In this document: positions 12,073 to 23,683 of the stretch, piece by piece
How the letters are laid out: each line of letters starts with the position of its first letter
Numbering within the stretch: the stretch's first letter is position 1
Source of the DNA: Brassica napus
Taxonomy: Eukaryota; Streptophyta; Magnoliopsida; Brassicales; Brassicaceae
DNA: 64,000 nucleotides
NCBI RefSeq assembly: GCF_020379485.1
Contig: NC_063439.1
Span: forward strand, 22,382,098 to 22,446,097
Direction: 5' to 3'
The notes under the pieces: model-generated
Database searches by the model: none
What the model was told of the DNA's origin: nothing
Seen by the model: the letters and a program-made list of their open reading frames with translations, nothing else
Position numbers and translations under genes: made by a program

Positions 12073-12450
12073 ATGGTGTCTCTAAATCTTTCTTTCGCCT
12101 TAGTATTTATCTTGGCAATCTTATTCACATTTGCTGAAGCCAACTACAGCAGAAAACTCCTGCAAACTCCCACTAACTACCAGCCAGCATATTCTCCTCC
12201 ATCTCCTACTCCGGTTTATTCTCCCCCAGTTAATCCTCCTCCTCCTACTCCGGTTACTTATCCTCCTCCTACTCCGGCTTATCCCCCTCCTGTTGCTCTT
12301 CCTCCTCCAGCTCCAATAAATTCTCCTCCTCCTCCCGCTCCGATCATTCCACCTTTGAAAGCTAATCCTTCTCCTCAAGCTTACAGAGCCTTTTACTACA
12401 GAAAGTCTCCTCCTCCTCCCTCCGGCAAACCTTGGTGGTGGTTGTTATGA
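12073..12450 (+). CDS. Short proline-rich cell-wall glycoprotein
   Basis: 125-residue secreted protein colinear with AT5G26070/AT5G26080. Residues 1-23 are a signal peptide (FALVFILAILFTFAEA). The rest is a run of PPP, PPTPV and YSPP motifs, substrates for prolyl hydroxylation and arabinosylation, ending in SPPPPSGKPWWWLL. It lacks the SPPPP-Tyr cross-link repeats of true extensins, so it is better called an extensin-like or proline-rich protein. Predicted to be exported to the wall; no specific role can be given. Other long frames across this segment come from the CCTCCT-type repeat. Confidence 0.85.
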   Translation: MVSLNLSFALVFILAILFTFAEANYSRKLLQTPTNYQPAYSPPSPTPVYSPPVNPPPPTPVTYPPPTPAYPPPVALPPPAPINSPPPPAPIIPPLKANPSPQAYRAFYYRKSPPPPSGKPWWWLL

Positions 12451-13103
12451 GGCGTTAAAAAGTGGCTCAGGAAAGTACACTTGCAATGTTCTAAAACATT
12501 AAGAGTGCACCACTGTTGTCTTATAACATGGTTTTGATGTTTGTAGTGAGGTATTTTGTATTTTATTATTTGGAATGTCAAATTTATTCATCAGCAAAAA
12601 TATAAATGTTTTGCGAGCTATTTGTATTTGCAATATGAAGCTAACACATTCGTTTGTTTGCCTTTTGCTTTTCCTGTTTTTAAATAATCGATTGTCAACA
12701 ACATTTTACAAAAATTAATATTGTCTCCTACAAAAACATTCGTTTGTAACTAGAATAGTAATATAATGTAGAATATGCATTTTGTTCCAGATTATCTGAC
12801 TTCCCACACTCGTAAGTATCTGTGTGATATTGTGGGTGTCATCCACACATCAAAGTTGTTATGATCATCCAATATTATAGAAGAAACATTTTAATTATTG
12901 AACACAAATAGAGAGGTTTCTTTAACACAAAGACAAGTCAGATTGTAGAGCCAAATTATGTTAAAAATAAAGAATTTTCTTATTTTTGGTCGACATATTA
13001 AGATACAAAAGTACAATACATACCATTTTGGTACATATCACAGAAAGAACATAAACTACTATATTCTTCATCATTTCTTCTGTCTCTTTCTTGTGTTCTA
13101 TAC

Positions 13104-13688
13104 CTAATCGTCCTTTTCCTTGTCGTCATCATCATAATCTTTGTCATCGCTTGACATGGTGCGATTGCGTTCCGCTCTCAAAGCTTTTAACTGCCTCGGA
13201 GACCACGCCTTCCATGGCTCGACAAGCTTTTCAACAGGCCTTACCAACTCCATAAACCTTAACAAAATGTTGTGCGGATAGTACGTCTCAAAACCAACGA
13301 AATATATACCGTTCGGCTTGATGACGTATTTACACACATGTCCTCCGCACAACATAGATGTCATCGACAACGTCTTGATCTCGACATGCGCTGTCCCTTG
13401 GCTTGACAGGAAATGGCATATGTGAATCACCACGCCGTTTCCAAACGGCGGTACATCAAAATCCCATGAAAATTGCGTTTTGGGACGCGAGCTGTGCCAC
13501 CGGAGGGATTTTTCAGATGACTTACACCGGTAGACAACTGATGGACGTTTTAAGCCGTACATTTCGTTTTTCATCGCTATCGTGAAACTTACATCTCCAA
13601 CTTCTATCGATTCTACATAGAATATGATGACTTGCAACACAAAGCACCAGACTATACCGTTCTTGGCAATGCTATAGTCTCCTCTCAT
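13104..13688 (-). CDS. Diverged S1-family secreted protein with an acidic tail
   Basis: 194 residues, no intron. The hydrophobic segment near residues 11-26 (IVWCFVLQVIIFYVES) is a signal peptide or anchor. S1-like pattern: TIAMKNEMYG, VVYRCKSSEKSLRWH, FSWDFDVPPFG, VIHICHF, and a late Cys pair in CGGHVCKYVIKPNGIYF. Unlike the two neighbours it carries about 55 extra C-terminal residues ending in an Asp/Glu/Lys run (DDKDYDDDDKEKDD). The frame is intact, but weak motif conservation leaves open a recently degenerating gene. Confidence 0.75.
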   Translation of the reverse strand: MRGDYSIAKNGIVWCFVLQVIIFYVESIEVGDVSFTIAMKNEMYGLKRPSVVYRCKSSEKSLRWHSSRPKTQFSWDFDVPPFGNGVVIHICHFLSSQGTAHVEIKTLSMTSMLCGGHVCKYVIKPNGIYFVGFETYYPHNILLRFMELVRPVEKLVEPWKAWSPRQLKALRAERNRTMSSDDKDYDDDDKEKDD

Positions 13689-13699
13689 TTTCTTTCCTA

Positions 13700-15670
13700 T
13701 TTTCTTATAAAGTTACTCAAGTTCTGAATTCTTATTGTTTTTCTTTTTACTTTATGACACTTTCGTTTTCTTTTGCTTTTATATATTTACGAAAGGATAC
13801 GAAAAGTTACGGAAGAAAATTGGTTTTGTAGCTACTAACGAGATAACCAATCCAGTGTCTATTGTTGGATAATAAAAATACAACAATGTAGTAATTATAG
13901 TGATACCAATTGATTTGTTACACCACACGTTAAAAACGAAAACTACATTTTTGTTATAACTTCTAACAATATTTCCTAGTGATACATACATGATACATCA
14001 CGTCTATGTTAGTGGCGCTCGAGCTTGTACCATCGGACGTTATTAGGGTAAAACCTAAAAAACTTAACATTGAAAATAACAAAATTATCCTAGGTTTAGA
14101 GAACAATAATATCAAATTATTTAGGTATGTGTATCCGAATTTTAAATAATCAAGCTATCAATAAAGGATGAATTGCCAAACGAGATTTAATTATCCTTCA
14201 TTATCCAAACTGTAGATCAATATAGAGACATTTTGACAAATTCTAAACGTAAAGTTTGGATAATAACCGATCTAGGAGGTCTGAAGTGTTTTATGGTGAT
14301 TGTGTATATTGCAACCAATGTATTAAACATCACAACTATAATAATCTTCTTATTTTTTTTCGTAATTTTTTGTAAATTTAAATCATAAAAAGTTGGCTAG
14401 TGGTAAATAGTTCTTGGGAAGATAAGCGACCTAGGTTCGAAATAACCTCACAATACTAAACTCGTGTGTCATGCGGATATAAAACCATATTTTTTTAGCT
14501 TGTTTGAATACTCGAAAAAGGATCCATCCATGAGTTACATATTCCGTTAAAGAATTAATTTGGACTCTACTATAATCAAAGATATTCCCAGTTTAATGAA
14601 AATATATATTGTAATTTAAAAAATACTTGTAGATAGATCTTATTCTATAAATAAAGAAATAATGTGTTTCAACTTGTAAATTGATAAATCGTTTTGTAAA
14701 GAATTATAAAATCATCAAGCAAACAACATTATATTTTAGGGAAAATGTGAAAATTTATAAATGAATAACCATGAAATCTGAAAATTTAACAATCAGTATA
14801 AATCCGAATTCCACTAACACTCCATTTGTTTCATAAAAAGACGTTCACGTCTGATCGCTAAAATGCATATGTATCCAGGACACCGTCGTCCAAGCGCCGG
14901 CGTTATCTTGATACTGATATAACCCAAATTAGACCGGAAATGGCACCAGTTAACCACCTTTGCCTTAGGAACACTGTAAAAGAAGAACTTTCGAAGAACA
15001 CGTCTCCAGGGAGACCTAGTCCAATGTTTTATGCCAATGCTACATTCGGAGCCCGCTTTTGGTTTCTTGATCCCTTTTAGTTCTAAAATTTAAATGATAA
15101 GATTATAGATTAAATATAACATGACTTTCTAAGAATATGTCCATTAGATCTATTTTAAAAAAAATTACATATGAATCAAAGTTGTGACTTTTGTTTTAAT
15201 ATATAAGATTAATCAAGTGAAACAAACCACAAGAGTCAAGGGCTGGCCGTATTCGGAGAATATGTGAAAGCTCTCACTATAATGGACAGTCAGTCACATG
15301 CGATGTCTCTCTCTATTGTCTTGTATCTGTGATGATTTGTTATTTATTTTGTAAATTCTGAATATTAATTTTGTAATATCTATTATTTATTTTACAAAAT
15401 TGTTTGTTTGCAGAGAAAATAATACACATCCTTTTTCATGTTTGATGGGCCCAAATAATTATAAAGTTTTGCTAAAAAAATAAGAGAGGCAGTTTCGAAG
15501 TAATTGCGCGGCAAGTGGGAGGAAGAAGGAATGGGTGGACAAGGACAAAAGGAGATTGCTTAGCCATTGAGCGGAAGCTTTTGATCTTAAGAGGCTTCTT
15601 TAAAATCTATCAGAATCTATCGACAATATTATAAATATTAACTTTTTTCAGTGTTTTCCCTAAAGAAAGA
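13700..15670. other. AT-rich intergenic region before the NRG1-like gene
   Basis: About 2 kb. It holds one tRNA-like SINE head (annotated separately) and no protein-coding sequence I can support. The final 200 bases before 15679 are the NLR promoter and leader. Confidence 0.4.
14388..14440 (+). mobile_element. tRNA-derived SINE head (pol III A and B boxes)
   Basis: TGGCTAGTGGT (A-box-like) is followed about 36 bases later by CCTAGGTTCGAAA (B-box-like), the internal pol III promoter of a tRNA-related SINE. The body is too decayed to set the 3' end. Confidence 0.4.
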
Positions 15671-15678
15671 AAGAAAGA

Positions 15679-18524
15679 ATGAGCGATTGGCTTGGGGGAG
15701 CTTTGGTCTCTGAGGTTCTAAAAGGTTTGATCCAAGAGGCTAAGACGATGATAGACTTCAAACTCTTGTCTGAAGATCTCGCATCAACTATGGAGAGAAT
15801 GATTCCTCTTACGGAACAGATCGAAACGATCCAAGGTAAGGCAGACTTTGATCATGGGGATCTCAAGGTACTGAAGCAAACCATCCAAAGAGCTAGGAAA
15901 GTGCTTGATAAGTGTCAACGTGGAGGCGTCTGGTTTTACGAGAAACCTCTGGTCTCAAGAAAGATTAAGGGAATCAATAAGGATATGGTCAAGTTCTGCC
16001 AGATGGACCTGCAGCTTCATCAGTACAGGAACCAGTTGGGATTGTCCGTTGTGGTGGGGAACATTGATGATAAGGTGGAGGGTTTGAGTAAGAGAATGGA
16101 CAGCTTGAGTGTTGCTCCTGTGCCAGCTTTTACGGATCATCTTTGTTCTGTTCCAAAGCTTGATAAGCCTCCCGTTGGATTGGATTGGCCTTTGATGGAC
16201 CTTAAGAAGAGATTCATTGACAATACTACTGCGGCTAGTCTCGTGGTGTCTGCTCCTCCGGGGTGCGGCAAGACCACTCTCGTTACCCACCTTTGCAACA
16301 ATGTAGATGTCAAAAGTATGCATTTCAAAAGTTTTCCATCTTTTAAGTTTTTATTTATTTCTAATAATCATATACGGTTTCCATTTTTGGCAGGGCATTT
16401 CAAGCATATCTTGTTTAATGTTGTGTCAAGTACTCCTAACTTTAGGACCATAGTACAGAATCTAATCCAGTACAACGGTCACGCTCCGCAAACGTTTGAG
16501 AACGATACTCAAGCAACCGTTGCCTTGAGAAAAGTGCTGGAGAAACTCACTGAAGACGGTGGTCCTATATTGTTGGTGTTGGATGATGTCTGGCAGGGAG
16601 CTGATTCTTTCCTTGAGAAATTTCGTATTAGCGTACGGAATTATAAGGTTTTGGTGACTTCTAGGTCTGAGTTTCGGAGCTTTGGCCCCACTTATAGTCT
16701 GAAACCTTTGGAATATGAAAATGCCAGAGCCCTTCTCGTTCAATGGGCATCACGGCCTATTCCTAACAACGCCTCTCCAGATGAGTACGAAAATCTTCTC
16801 AAAAAGGTATCAGTAATTCATTCATCTCTACTAAAGTATATATATATATATTTTTTTTTTTGACGTCAATACTACTAAAGTATATATAGATTAGAATTGT
16901 GATTACTTTTATATATAGCTTCACTTTGTCTTGGTATTGGCAGATATTGAAACGTTGCAATGGATTCCCAATCGTAATTGAAGTAGTTGGCGTTTCACTT
17001 AAGGGAAAATCTATAAATACATGGAAAGGCCAAGTGGAGAGCTGGTCTGGAGGAAAAAAAACAATTCTAGATAGCCCTCGGCCTAGTGTGCTTCAATGTC
17101 TGCAGCCTAGCTTCAATGCCCTGGATCCTGATCTTAAGGAGTGTTTCATGGACATGGGCTCATCTCTTGAGGACCAAAAGATACGTGCTTCTGTTATTAT
17201 TGACATATGGATGGAACTATACGGTATTAGCAGCAGTGTCGTGTGCATGAAGTACCTTGAAGACCTTGCCTCCCAGAATCTACTTAAACTTGTTCCTCTC
17301 GGGTATGTTGTTGTTTGTTTCTCTCTTTCCATCTACCATTAGATGAACTTATTACTTATTTCATTTGGTTTTCATCAGCAGAAATGAGCAGGAAGAGGGT
17401 TTCTACAATGAGTATTTAGTCACTCAACATGATATCCTTAGGGAGTTGGCTATCCATCAAAGCGGATTAGAAGCATTCTTTGAAAGAAAAAGATTGAATT
17501 TGGAGATAAGAGAGGATCAATTTCCAGACTGGTGTTGTTTGAATCAAATGGAGCCTATTATCATCAATGCCTCTCTCTTGTCTATCACTACAGGTATATT
17601 CTTCATAGTGGTTATATTTATTAATCTCTCTCTGTTGTTTCTTGAAATATGATTTTTTTTATTTTTTTGTTGGTTACTACAGATGATTTGTTCTCAGCGA
17701 ATTGGATTGAAATGGAATGTCCCAATGTTGAGACTTTGATTCTGAACATCTCTTCACAAAACTTTGCATTACCGAGCTTCATTGCTGGAATGAAGAAGCT
17801 AAAGGTTCTGATAATCACAAACCACGGTTCTTATCCAGCGAGACTGACCAAATTCTCGTGCCTCAGCTTATTACCGAACCTGAAACGGATCAGACTGGAG
17901 AAAGTTTCAGTAACGTTGCTGGACATTCTCCACTTGCAGCTCGTCAGACTGAAGAAGTTGTCTTTGGTTATGTGTAGCTTCGGTGAGGATTTCTACGACA
18001 TTGAAGATGAAACAGTAGATGTCTCTAGAGCTCTTCCTAGTTTACAAGAGATCGATATAGACTATTGCTACGATCTTGATGAGGTGCCGTATTGGGTCTG
18101 TGAAGTTGTTTCGTTGAAGTCACTTAGCATCACGAATTGTAACAAGCTCTCTCTACTTCCTGAAGCTATAGGCAACTTGAGTAGACTACAAGTGTTGAGG
18201 CTGAGTTCTTGTATTAATCTCTCTGAGCTGCCTGAAACCATGGAGAGACTCGGGCAATTGCAGTTTCTGGATATTTCTCATTGCTTAGGACTGAGAAAGT
18301 TGCCTCTAGAGATTGGGAAGCTGCAGAAGCTGAAGAAGATGTCGATGAGGAAATGTTGGAGATGCCAGCTGCCGGACTCAGTGAAGAATCTAGAGGATCT
18401 GGTGGTTAAATGCGATGAAGAAACTGGGTTGGTCTTGTGGGAAAGGTTGAAGCCGAAAATGAGAAGCTTGAGAGTTCATGTGGAGGAAATGGAGCATAAT
18501 CTGAACTTACTTCATATGTTTTAA
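15679..18524 (+). CDS. NRG1-type helper NLR (RPW8-NB-LRR)
   Basis: Immune receptor of the RPW8/CC-R class that acts downstream of sensor TIR-NLRs in the EDS1-SAG101 branch. Exons 15679..16315, 16394..16806, 16944..17302, 17379..17593 and 17683..18524 join in frame to 821 residues, the usual length. The N-terminal RPW8 domain (residues 1-150; FKLLSEDLASTMERMIPLTEQI) is NRG1-like rather than ADR1-like. The NB-ARC shows a P-loop APPGCGKTT at about 192-200, kinase-2 LVLDDVW at about 275, GFPIVIEVVG, and QHD at about 485 in place of MHD, as is normal for helpers. LRRs occupy about 560-800. Exon 4 has a CAGCAG (NAGNAG) acceptor. I recall no NRG1 at this place in Arabidopsis (its copies are near AT5G66900), so this copy probably moved here. 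All motifs are intact. Confidence 0.93.
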
Positions 18525-19623
18525 TGTTTGTATGTGTCTGTCTTGTTATTCAAGATGGTCCCAAGGTAAATAGAAGAAATGTTGCTTCCACAATAATCGA
18601 CTTATGGTCTTAGATTATACGGTAAAGAGGATATCATCTGCAGGAATTACCTCCAAGATCTTGCCTCCCACAATCTCCTTAAACTTCTTTCTCTTGGGTA
18701 TGTTACTTTCTATTCATCTACCAGTTCTTGATCTTGCTTGATTTGTTGAAAACTAGGTCCAATATCCAAAACATATTTTGCATATTATTAGTTGTTTGTC
18801 TTTGAAAAGTTTCTTTTTATCAGTTATCATTTTTTTATACATGCTTTAGTATTAGGGAAAAATGAGCATGAAGATGGTTTCTACAATGACTTAATGGTGA
18901 AACAAGACAACGTCTTTAGAGAGTTTGCAATGCATCAATGTGAAAAGGAGTCGATCCTCCAAAGGAAAAGATTAAACATGGATATACAAGAGAACAAGTT
19001 CCCAAACTGGTTTTTAAATCTAAAACAGCCTATAGTTTTGAACGCTTCTCTGCTGTCTATATCTACTGGTAATACAATTGTTTCTTTACTTTGTTGTCAC
19101 ACACTCATTAACAATAATATTCTATAACTTGATGTGATTGATCTTTTCCTTCTTTTTCTTTTTTTTCTTCTTTTGGTTACAGATGATTCATTTACATCGT
19201 ATTGGGTTGAAACGCATTGTACCAACGTTGAAGTTTTAGTTCTTAATCTCTATTCATCGAACTATGGCATTAATACCAAACTTCATTGCTACAATGAAGA
19301 AACTGAAAGTTGTGATGATCATGAATCATGGTCTTGAACCTACAAAGCTGACCAATTTATCGTGTTTCAGCTCATTACCTAACCTAAGACGGATCAGATT
19401 CGAGAGAGTTTCAATCACTTTGCTTGACATTCCCAAACTTGAGCTCAATAATCTCGAGAAGCTATCTCTTTGGTTGGGTCATTTCGATAAGGCTCTTAAC
19501 GAGTCAGAGTTTGATGTTTCTGAAACTCTACTACAGAGTTTGCAAGAAATCGAAATAGATTATTGTTACAACCTTGCTGAGTTACCACATTGGGTCTCTC
19601 AAGTTGTATCTTTCGAGCACTAG
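18525..19623 (+). pseudogene. Truncated tandem copy of the NRG1-like gene
   Basis: Matches the C-terminal half of the upstream gene only. Exon-3 remains at about 18580..18697 (LYGKEDIICRNYLQDLASHNLL) carry a frameshift and a stop. The exon-4 match at about 18855..19067 reads GKNEHEDGFYNDLMV but has QDN where the parent has QHD. Exon 5 (19183..19623) has a frameshift near 19265, between NLYSSNYGI and the frame LIPNFIATMKKLKV, and ends at a TAG after QVVSFEH, so most LRRs are missing. The RPW8 and P-loop parts are absent. Splice sites are partly kept, so it may still be transcribed, but it cannot give a working NLR. Confidence 0.88.
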
Positions 19624-20109
19624 TCGTCAAGGTATCTACGCCTAGATTCGTCATGATTTGGATTGAATAGCTTAGAGAGATTCGGCCAAGAATAAACGTA
19701 GAGTGGCTAGGTTTTCTTTTCCACAAGGCCGAAAACTTCTTTAAATGGTCATTGATGTTTTTCGTTCGAAAAAAAAGGAAAATCATTGATGTTTTTTTCT
19801 TGTTTTGTGATAATATTTTTTCCAGTATAACACATACAAATATAACTATATTTAATTGATTTTATTTTTCTCCCTATCTGGTGTTCAAAAAAAACATAAA
19901 TTCCTCCCTATTCCTGTAAACTTTTATTTTTATTTTCTCAAATTTACTATATATTCATTCAAAATATATTAGATATTTCTCTACCTTTAACTATTCTGAC
20001 GTCTGGGCTAACTTGGGCCTGAGGCCTCTTTGAACCTATTTATTTAATGAGTAAGTGTTACAAAAAAAAAAAAAACTATTCTGACGTCTTACCAGTCACA
20101 CGCTTGTTA

Positions 20110-20145
20110 GAGCATCGGTATCGGGGGCCCTTAGGCCCGTCCCGT
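20110..20145 (+). repeat. Left terminal inverted repeat of the Harbinger element
   Basis: Starts GAGCATCGGTATCGG directly after the TTA duplication. The following CCCTTAGGCCCGTCCCG has an inverted partner (GGGACGGGCCTTAAG) near 20195, giving a subterminal hairpin. Confidence 0.85.
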
Positions 20146-21449
20146 ACGTTTAAATAGGTTGAATTTAAATGAAGAAGAAATTAAAAGAGAGTGGGACGGG
20201 CCTTAAGTAAGGGCTGTTCGGACTCGTCCCGTTGACGACGTGGCAGCACGCGAGTGGCTGTCTCCATCTGTGCAGTTCGCGTGTTCTTCTCCTCGAGGAC
20301 TCCGAAATCCTAAATAAAAAAAAAATTTCGAAAGCTCGAAGGCGATTGCGATGGCGATGGCGAAGCCTTGATCTCCAAATCCATCTCTTCAAATCGAAAG
20401 GCAACCCTGCGTCTTCTCTCTTTCACTGGAGCTGTAGATCGGTATTATCTTCGCTGGCGAGGTCGCAGATTCCGGCGTCGTTTCATCCCCCGATCCTTCT
20501 CCAAAGCCCAATCCACATCGGTTCGCTTCCGTTCCAAAACGACGAGAAGCAATCCTCCCCAAAACCATTGAGAATCGTCCCAATCTTAACAAGGTATGTT
20601 TTTCAAGTCCGATCTGATTTCGAATTTTTTTTTAGGGTTTTCTAGAAATTCGAAGAATAAAATGGTATTGATCAGAGTGTTTGTTAGATTCGATGGGAAA
20701 AAGAAATAGATTCATTGGTTTGAGAACAATTGTATAGTTGCTAGGGTTCGGGAATTTTTTGGAGCTCGTATAGATATCCAGAGCTTTCTATGGTTCACTT
20801 GTATGATTGTTTCGTTGTAGCTTCTGTGATTGCGATGTGTTGATTGTATGCTTGTTCAAATTTATAAGTTTGGAGCTTTAGTATATATATCTGTGAACAA
20901 ATGTATGATTGTTTCGTATAGATTTCTATGGCTTGAGATCAATTGTTTAAGTGGTTTAGAGTTTGATTTGTCTGCTAATTCGAACTCGTGAACATAAGGT
21001 CATGTCATTTATAATCTTAATTAGTCTGCAAATTCGAACCCGTGAACATAAGCGTTTGATTTGTCTGCAAATTAGAGTTTGATTCGTATAGATTTGATTC
21101 GTATAGACTAATAATTTAGAGTTTGATCCGTAAAGATTTAATTTAGAGACATTGCATTTTCCATAGTTTTTAGAGTAATGTCTATTAAAATCTTAATATT
21201 CTAATGCATTGAACTGATTGTTTCTTTGTCTTCTGTTAGACATTTAAGCCACTGATGTTTTAAAAGAAAGTTGATAGCTTTTTAGTTGTGTATTAAGTTG
21301 AGATTAGACATTTCTTGTTCGGAGTTGGCCATTAAGGCGGTTATGTACTTTGTATTCTTCACTTCCTCCTATTTAAATCTCTTCTCTTTTCTATCTTCTA
21401 TCATCTCATTAGTCTTTCTCCAACAAATCTCTTATATTTAGTTTCTGTT

Positions 21450-22355
21450 ATGGATCCAAACAATCTTCCTAGCAGCTCCTCTAGCTACGTAGGACTGCTT
21501 CACAGTCAACAAGGTAGCGTGTTCCATGAAAACTTTCCTTATGAAAGTTTTCATTCTAGTGTTAACTTCGGAGAATCACAGCCTTTTCCGGCTTTTAGCT
21601 CACAACAATCTCAAGATGCACCATTAGAGCCACCAGTACAGACACCGGCTGCCCGTGGTGTAAGGCGCAAATGGAATCCAGCAGATGACGAGGTGCTGAT
21701 CAGTGCATGGCTTAACACTTCGAAAGATGCAATTGTTGCAAATGAGCAGAGGTCGGGGGCCTTCTGGAAACGGGTTGCTGCTTATTATGCAGCAAGTCCC
21801 CATGGAATAGAGGATGGTGGGAGGGAGCACGGTTGTTGCAAGAAGAGGTGGCACAGAATTAATGAAGATGTTAACAAGTTCTGTGCCGCATACTCGGCAG
21901 CAGAGCGACAAATGAGTAGTGGTGAGAGTGACACTGACGTTCTGAAGAAGGCACATGAGATTTTCTTCTCTGATTGTTCGCACAAGTTCACACTTGAACA
22001 CGCTTGGTGTGTGTTGAGGTTTGAACAGAAGTGGCTCAGCCTCAACACACCCACGACTGCTGGCGTTTCGAAGAGGAAGAATGTGGACGTAAATTCCCAA
22101 ACATCTAATACCGAAGGCTTCGTTGATGTTGAGAGCAGGCCCGAAGGTGTCAAGGCTGCTAAGGCCAAAAGAAACACGGGTAAAGGGAAGTCTGTGGCTG
22201 AGATTGCGACCGTTTGGGAAATGAAGAAGGACGATTTGGTGAGGAAGGAGAGACTGTCGAGGCTAGCAATACTAGACACTCTCCTTACCCGTACTGAACC
22301 ATTGACTGAGGCGGAAGTTGTTGTGAAGAATAAGCTCCTACTGGAGTTATTCTAA
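21450..22355 (+). CDS. Harbinger ORF1: Myb/SANT-like DNA-binding protein
   Basis: 301 residues. After a Ser/Gln-rich N-terminus comes a trihelix/Myb-like domain (about residues 70-190) with RRKWNPADDEVLISAWLN, FWKRVAAYYA and KKRWHRINEDVNKFCAAY, then a Lys-rich stretch and a C-terminal helical segment (WEMKKDDLVRKERLSRLAIL). In PIF/Harbinger elements this second protein binds the transposon ends and carries the transposase into the nucleus. Brassica annotations often mislabel such genes as glutathione S-transferase T3-like, because an Arabidopsis GSTT fused to a related domain. Frame open from ATG to stop; intact. Confidence 0.88.
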   Translation: MDPNNLPSSSSSYVGLLHSQQGSVFHENFPYESFHSSVNFGESQPFPAFSSQQSQDAPLEPPVQTPAARGVRRKWNPADDEVLISAWLNTSKDAIVANEQRSGAFWKRVAAYYAASPHGIEDGGREHGCCKKRWHRINEDVNKFCAAYSAAERQMSSGESDTDVLKKAHEIFFSDCSHKFTLEHAWCVLRFEQKWLSLNTPTTAGVSKRKNVDVNSQTSNTEGFVDVESRPEGVKAAKAKRNTGKGKSVAEIATVWEMKKDDLVRKERLSRLAILDTLLTRTEPLTEAEVVVKNKLLLELF

Positions 22356-22561
22356 AAAAAAAATGTCTTTTTATGTATGATATTTTCTGTATGCTCTATG
22401 TTCTTGTTTGATGTATGTCCTATGTTCTTGTTAGGTGTTTGGTCCATGTAGTCCGGTTTCCTTAAATGAGTTTTTATTAATGAATCATTTTCTTTAAATG
22501 TCTTCGCTCTAAATATGTGTATATAATTTAAATGTTGACAATGTATGCAGGTTAAGTTAAA

Positions 22562-23179
22562 ATGGGACATTACAGCTATACGCAGCCATCAGAAGAGGAG
22601 GATTTATTTGGAAACAATGAGGACAGTGACTACAGCGAGACGGATGATCTCATACGACGTGACCAAGCTGAGTTAAGCTTGGAACGTACTCAACCGGTTG
22701 ACTACCCTCCGCAACCGGAGGTAGAGTTTGGTTTTCCGCAGGTTTGCTATTGTGGTGCTACGCCACTGCTAGCAACGTCTAACAACAGGCAAGATCAAGG
22801 TATGTGGTTGTTATTAATTTACTTGCTTATCTGCTTGTTTGTGTATGTTTAGCTGCTTTTGCTTGTCTGTAAAACAGGCAGAAGATTTTTCACTTGTGCG
22901 AACAAAGACGACGGCGATTGCCATGTCTACAAATGGTGGGATGAGGCGCTGATGGAGGAGATGAGAGCCAGAGATATCCACGTGCTTCAGCTAGGTGAAA
23001 AGGTAGAAAGCCTAACCCTTTTGAGTGACTATGACACAGAGCAGAAGATACGAAACCTAGAGAAGATTGTGGGTGATATGGCTAAGGAGAAATCTTCTTT
23101 TAGTTATGGGTTTGAGTGCTTTGTAATAGGCATAGTTGTTCTTGTTGTTGTAATAGGCTTGGTTGTTATGTTTGGATAA
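22562..23179 (+). CDS. GRF-type zinc-finger protein with C-terminal membrane segment, inside the Harbinger element
   Basis: Two exons (22562..22799 and 22878..23179; GT-AG, phase 1) give 179 residues. An acidic N-terminus is followed by a GRF zinc finger at about residues 60-105: VCYCGATPLL, then GRRFFTCAN, a third Cys in DGDCHVYKWWDE. A coiled-coil-like stretch (LGEKVESLTLL through KIRNLEKIVGD) leads to one transmembrane helix at the very C-terminus (FVIGIVVLVVVIGLVVMFG). GRF fingers bind nucleic acid. The gene sits between ORF1 and transposase on the same strand, so it either belongs to this Harbinger lineage or was captured by it; similar proteins are common as uncharacterised (At4g04775-like) genes in Brassicaceae. 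Confidence 0.82.
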
Positions 23180-23683
23180 TTTAAACTTCTCTAACCGGCA
23201 TGGTTTGGGTTTTTACCGGATGTTAAGGATATGGTTTTGTACTCTTTAATATAACGCATAAGTTTGTTTAATTGTCCTCAAATAGAATGGCTGAGAATAA
23301 CTAACATGATCGAGTTTCTTACTTGTAACATAACTCATTTGTAAATTAAAATGGGTGACAACTAGAATGAAAGCTGACAACGATAATGGTTTATTTGTGC
23401 TCGTGACCAAATAGCACAAAGCTACCACATGTTTATTTCTTTTATAACCATAAGTCACAAGTTCAGATTCTTTGTACCAATAAGTGAGTTGATAAGTCAC
23501 ATGTTTATTTTGCTTTCTACCAATAAGTCACAAGATGTAGTAAAGAGTTAATATCAATATTCATTCACGGGAGGATTCGTAGACACTTCTTCTTTATCAT
23601 ATAAGTATTGACACTTCTTCTCTCATCTTCTCTCATCTTCTCTGAAATTCTAAACACTTTTTTATCTTTTGTTAAAATTTTCT

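Noticed and set aside
12121..12378. Arg/Ser-rich minus-strand frame across the proline-rich gene
   Set aside because: Mirror of the CCT/CCA repeats of the plus-strand gene; the plus frame has a signal peptide and TATA box.
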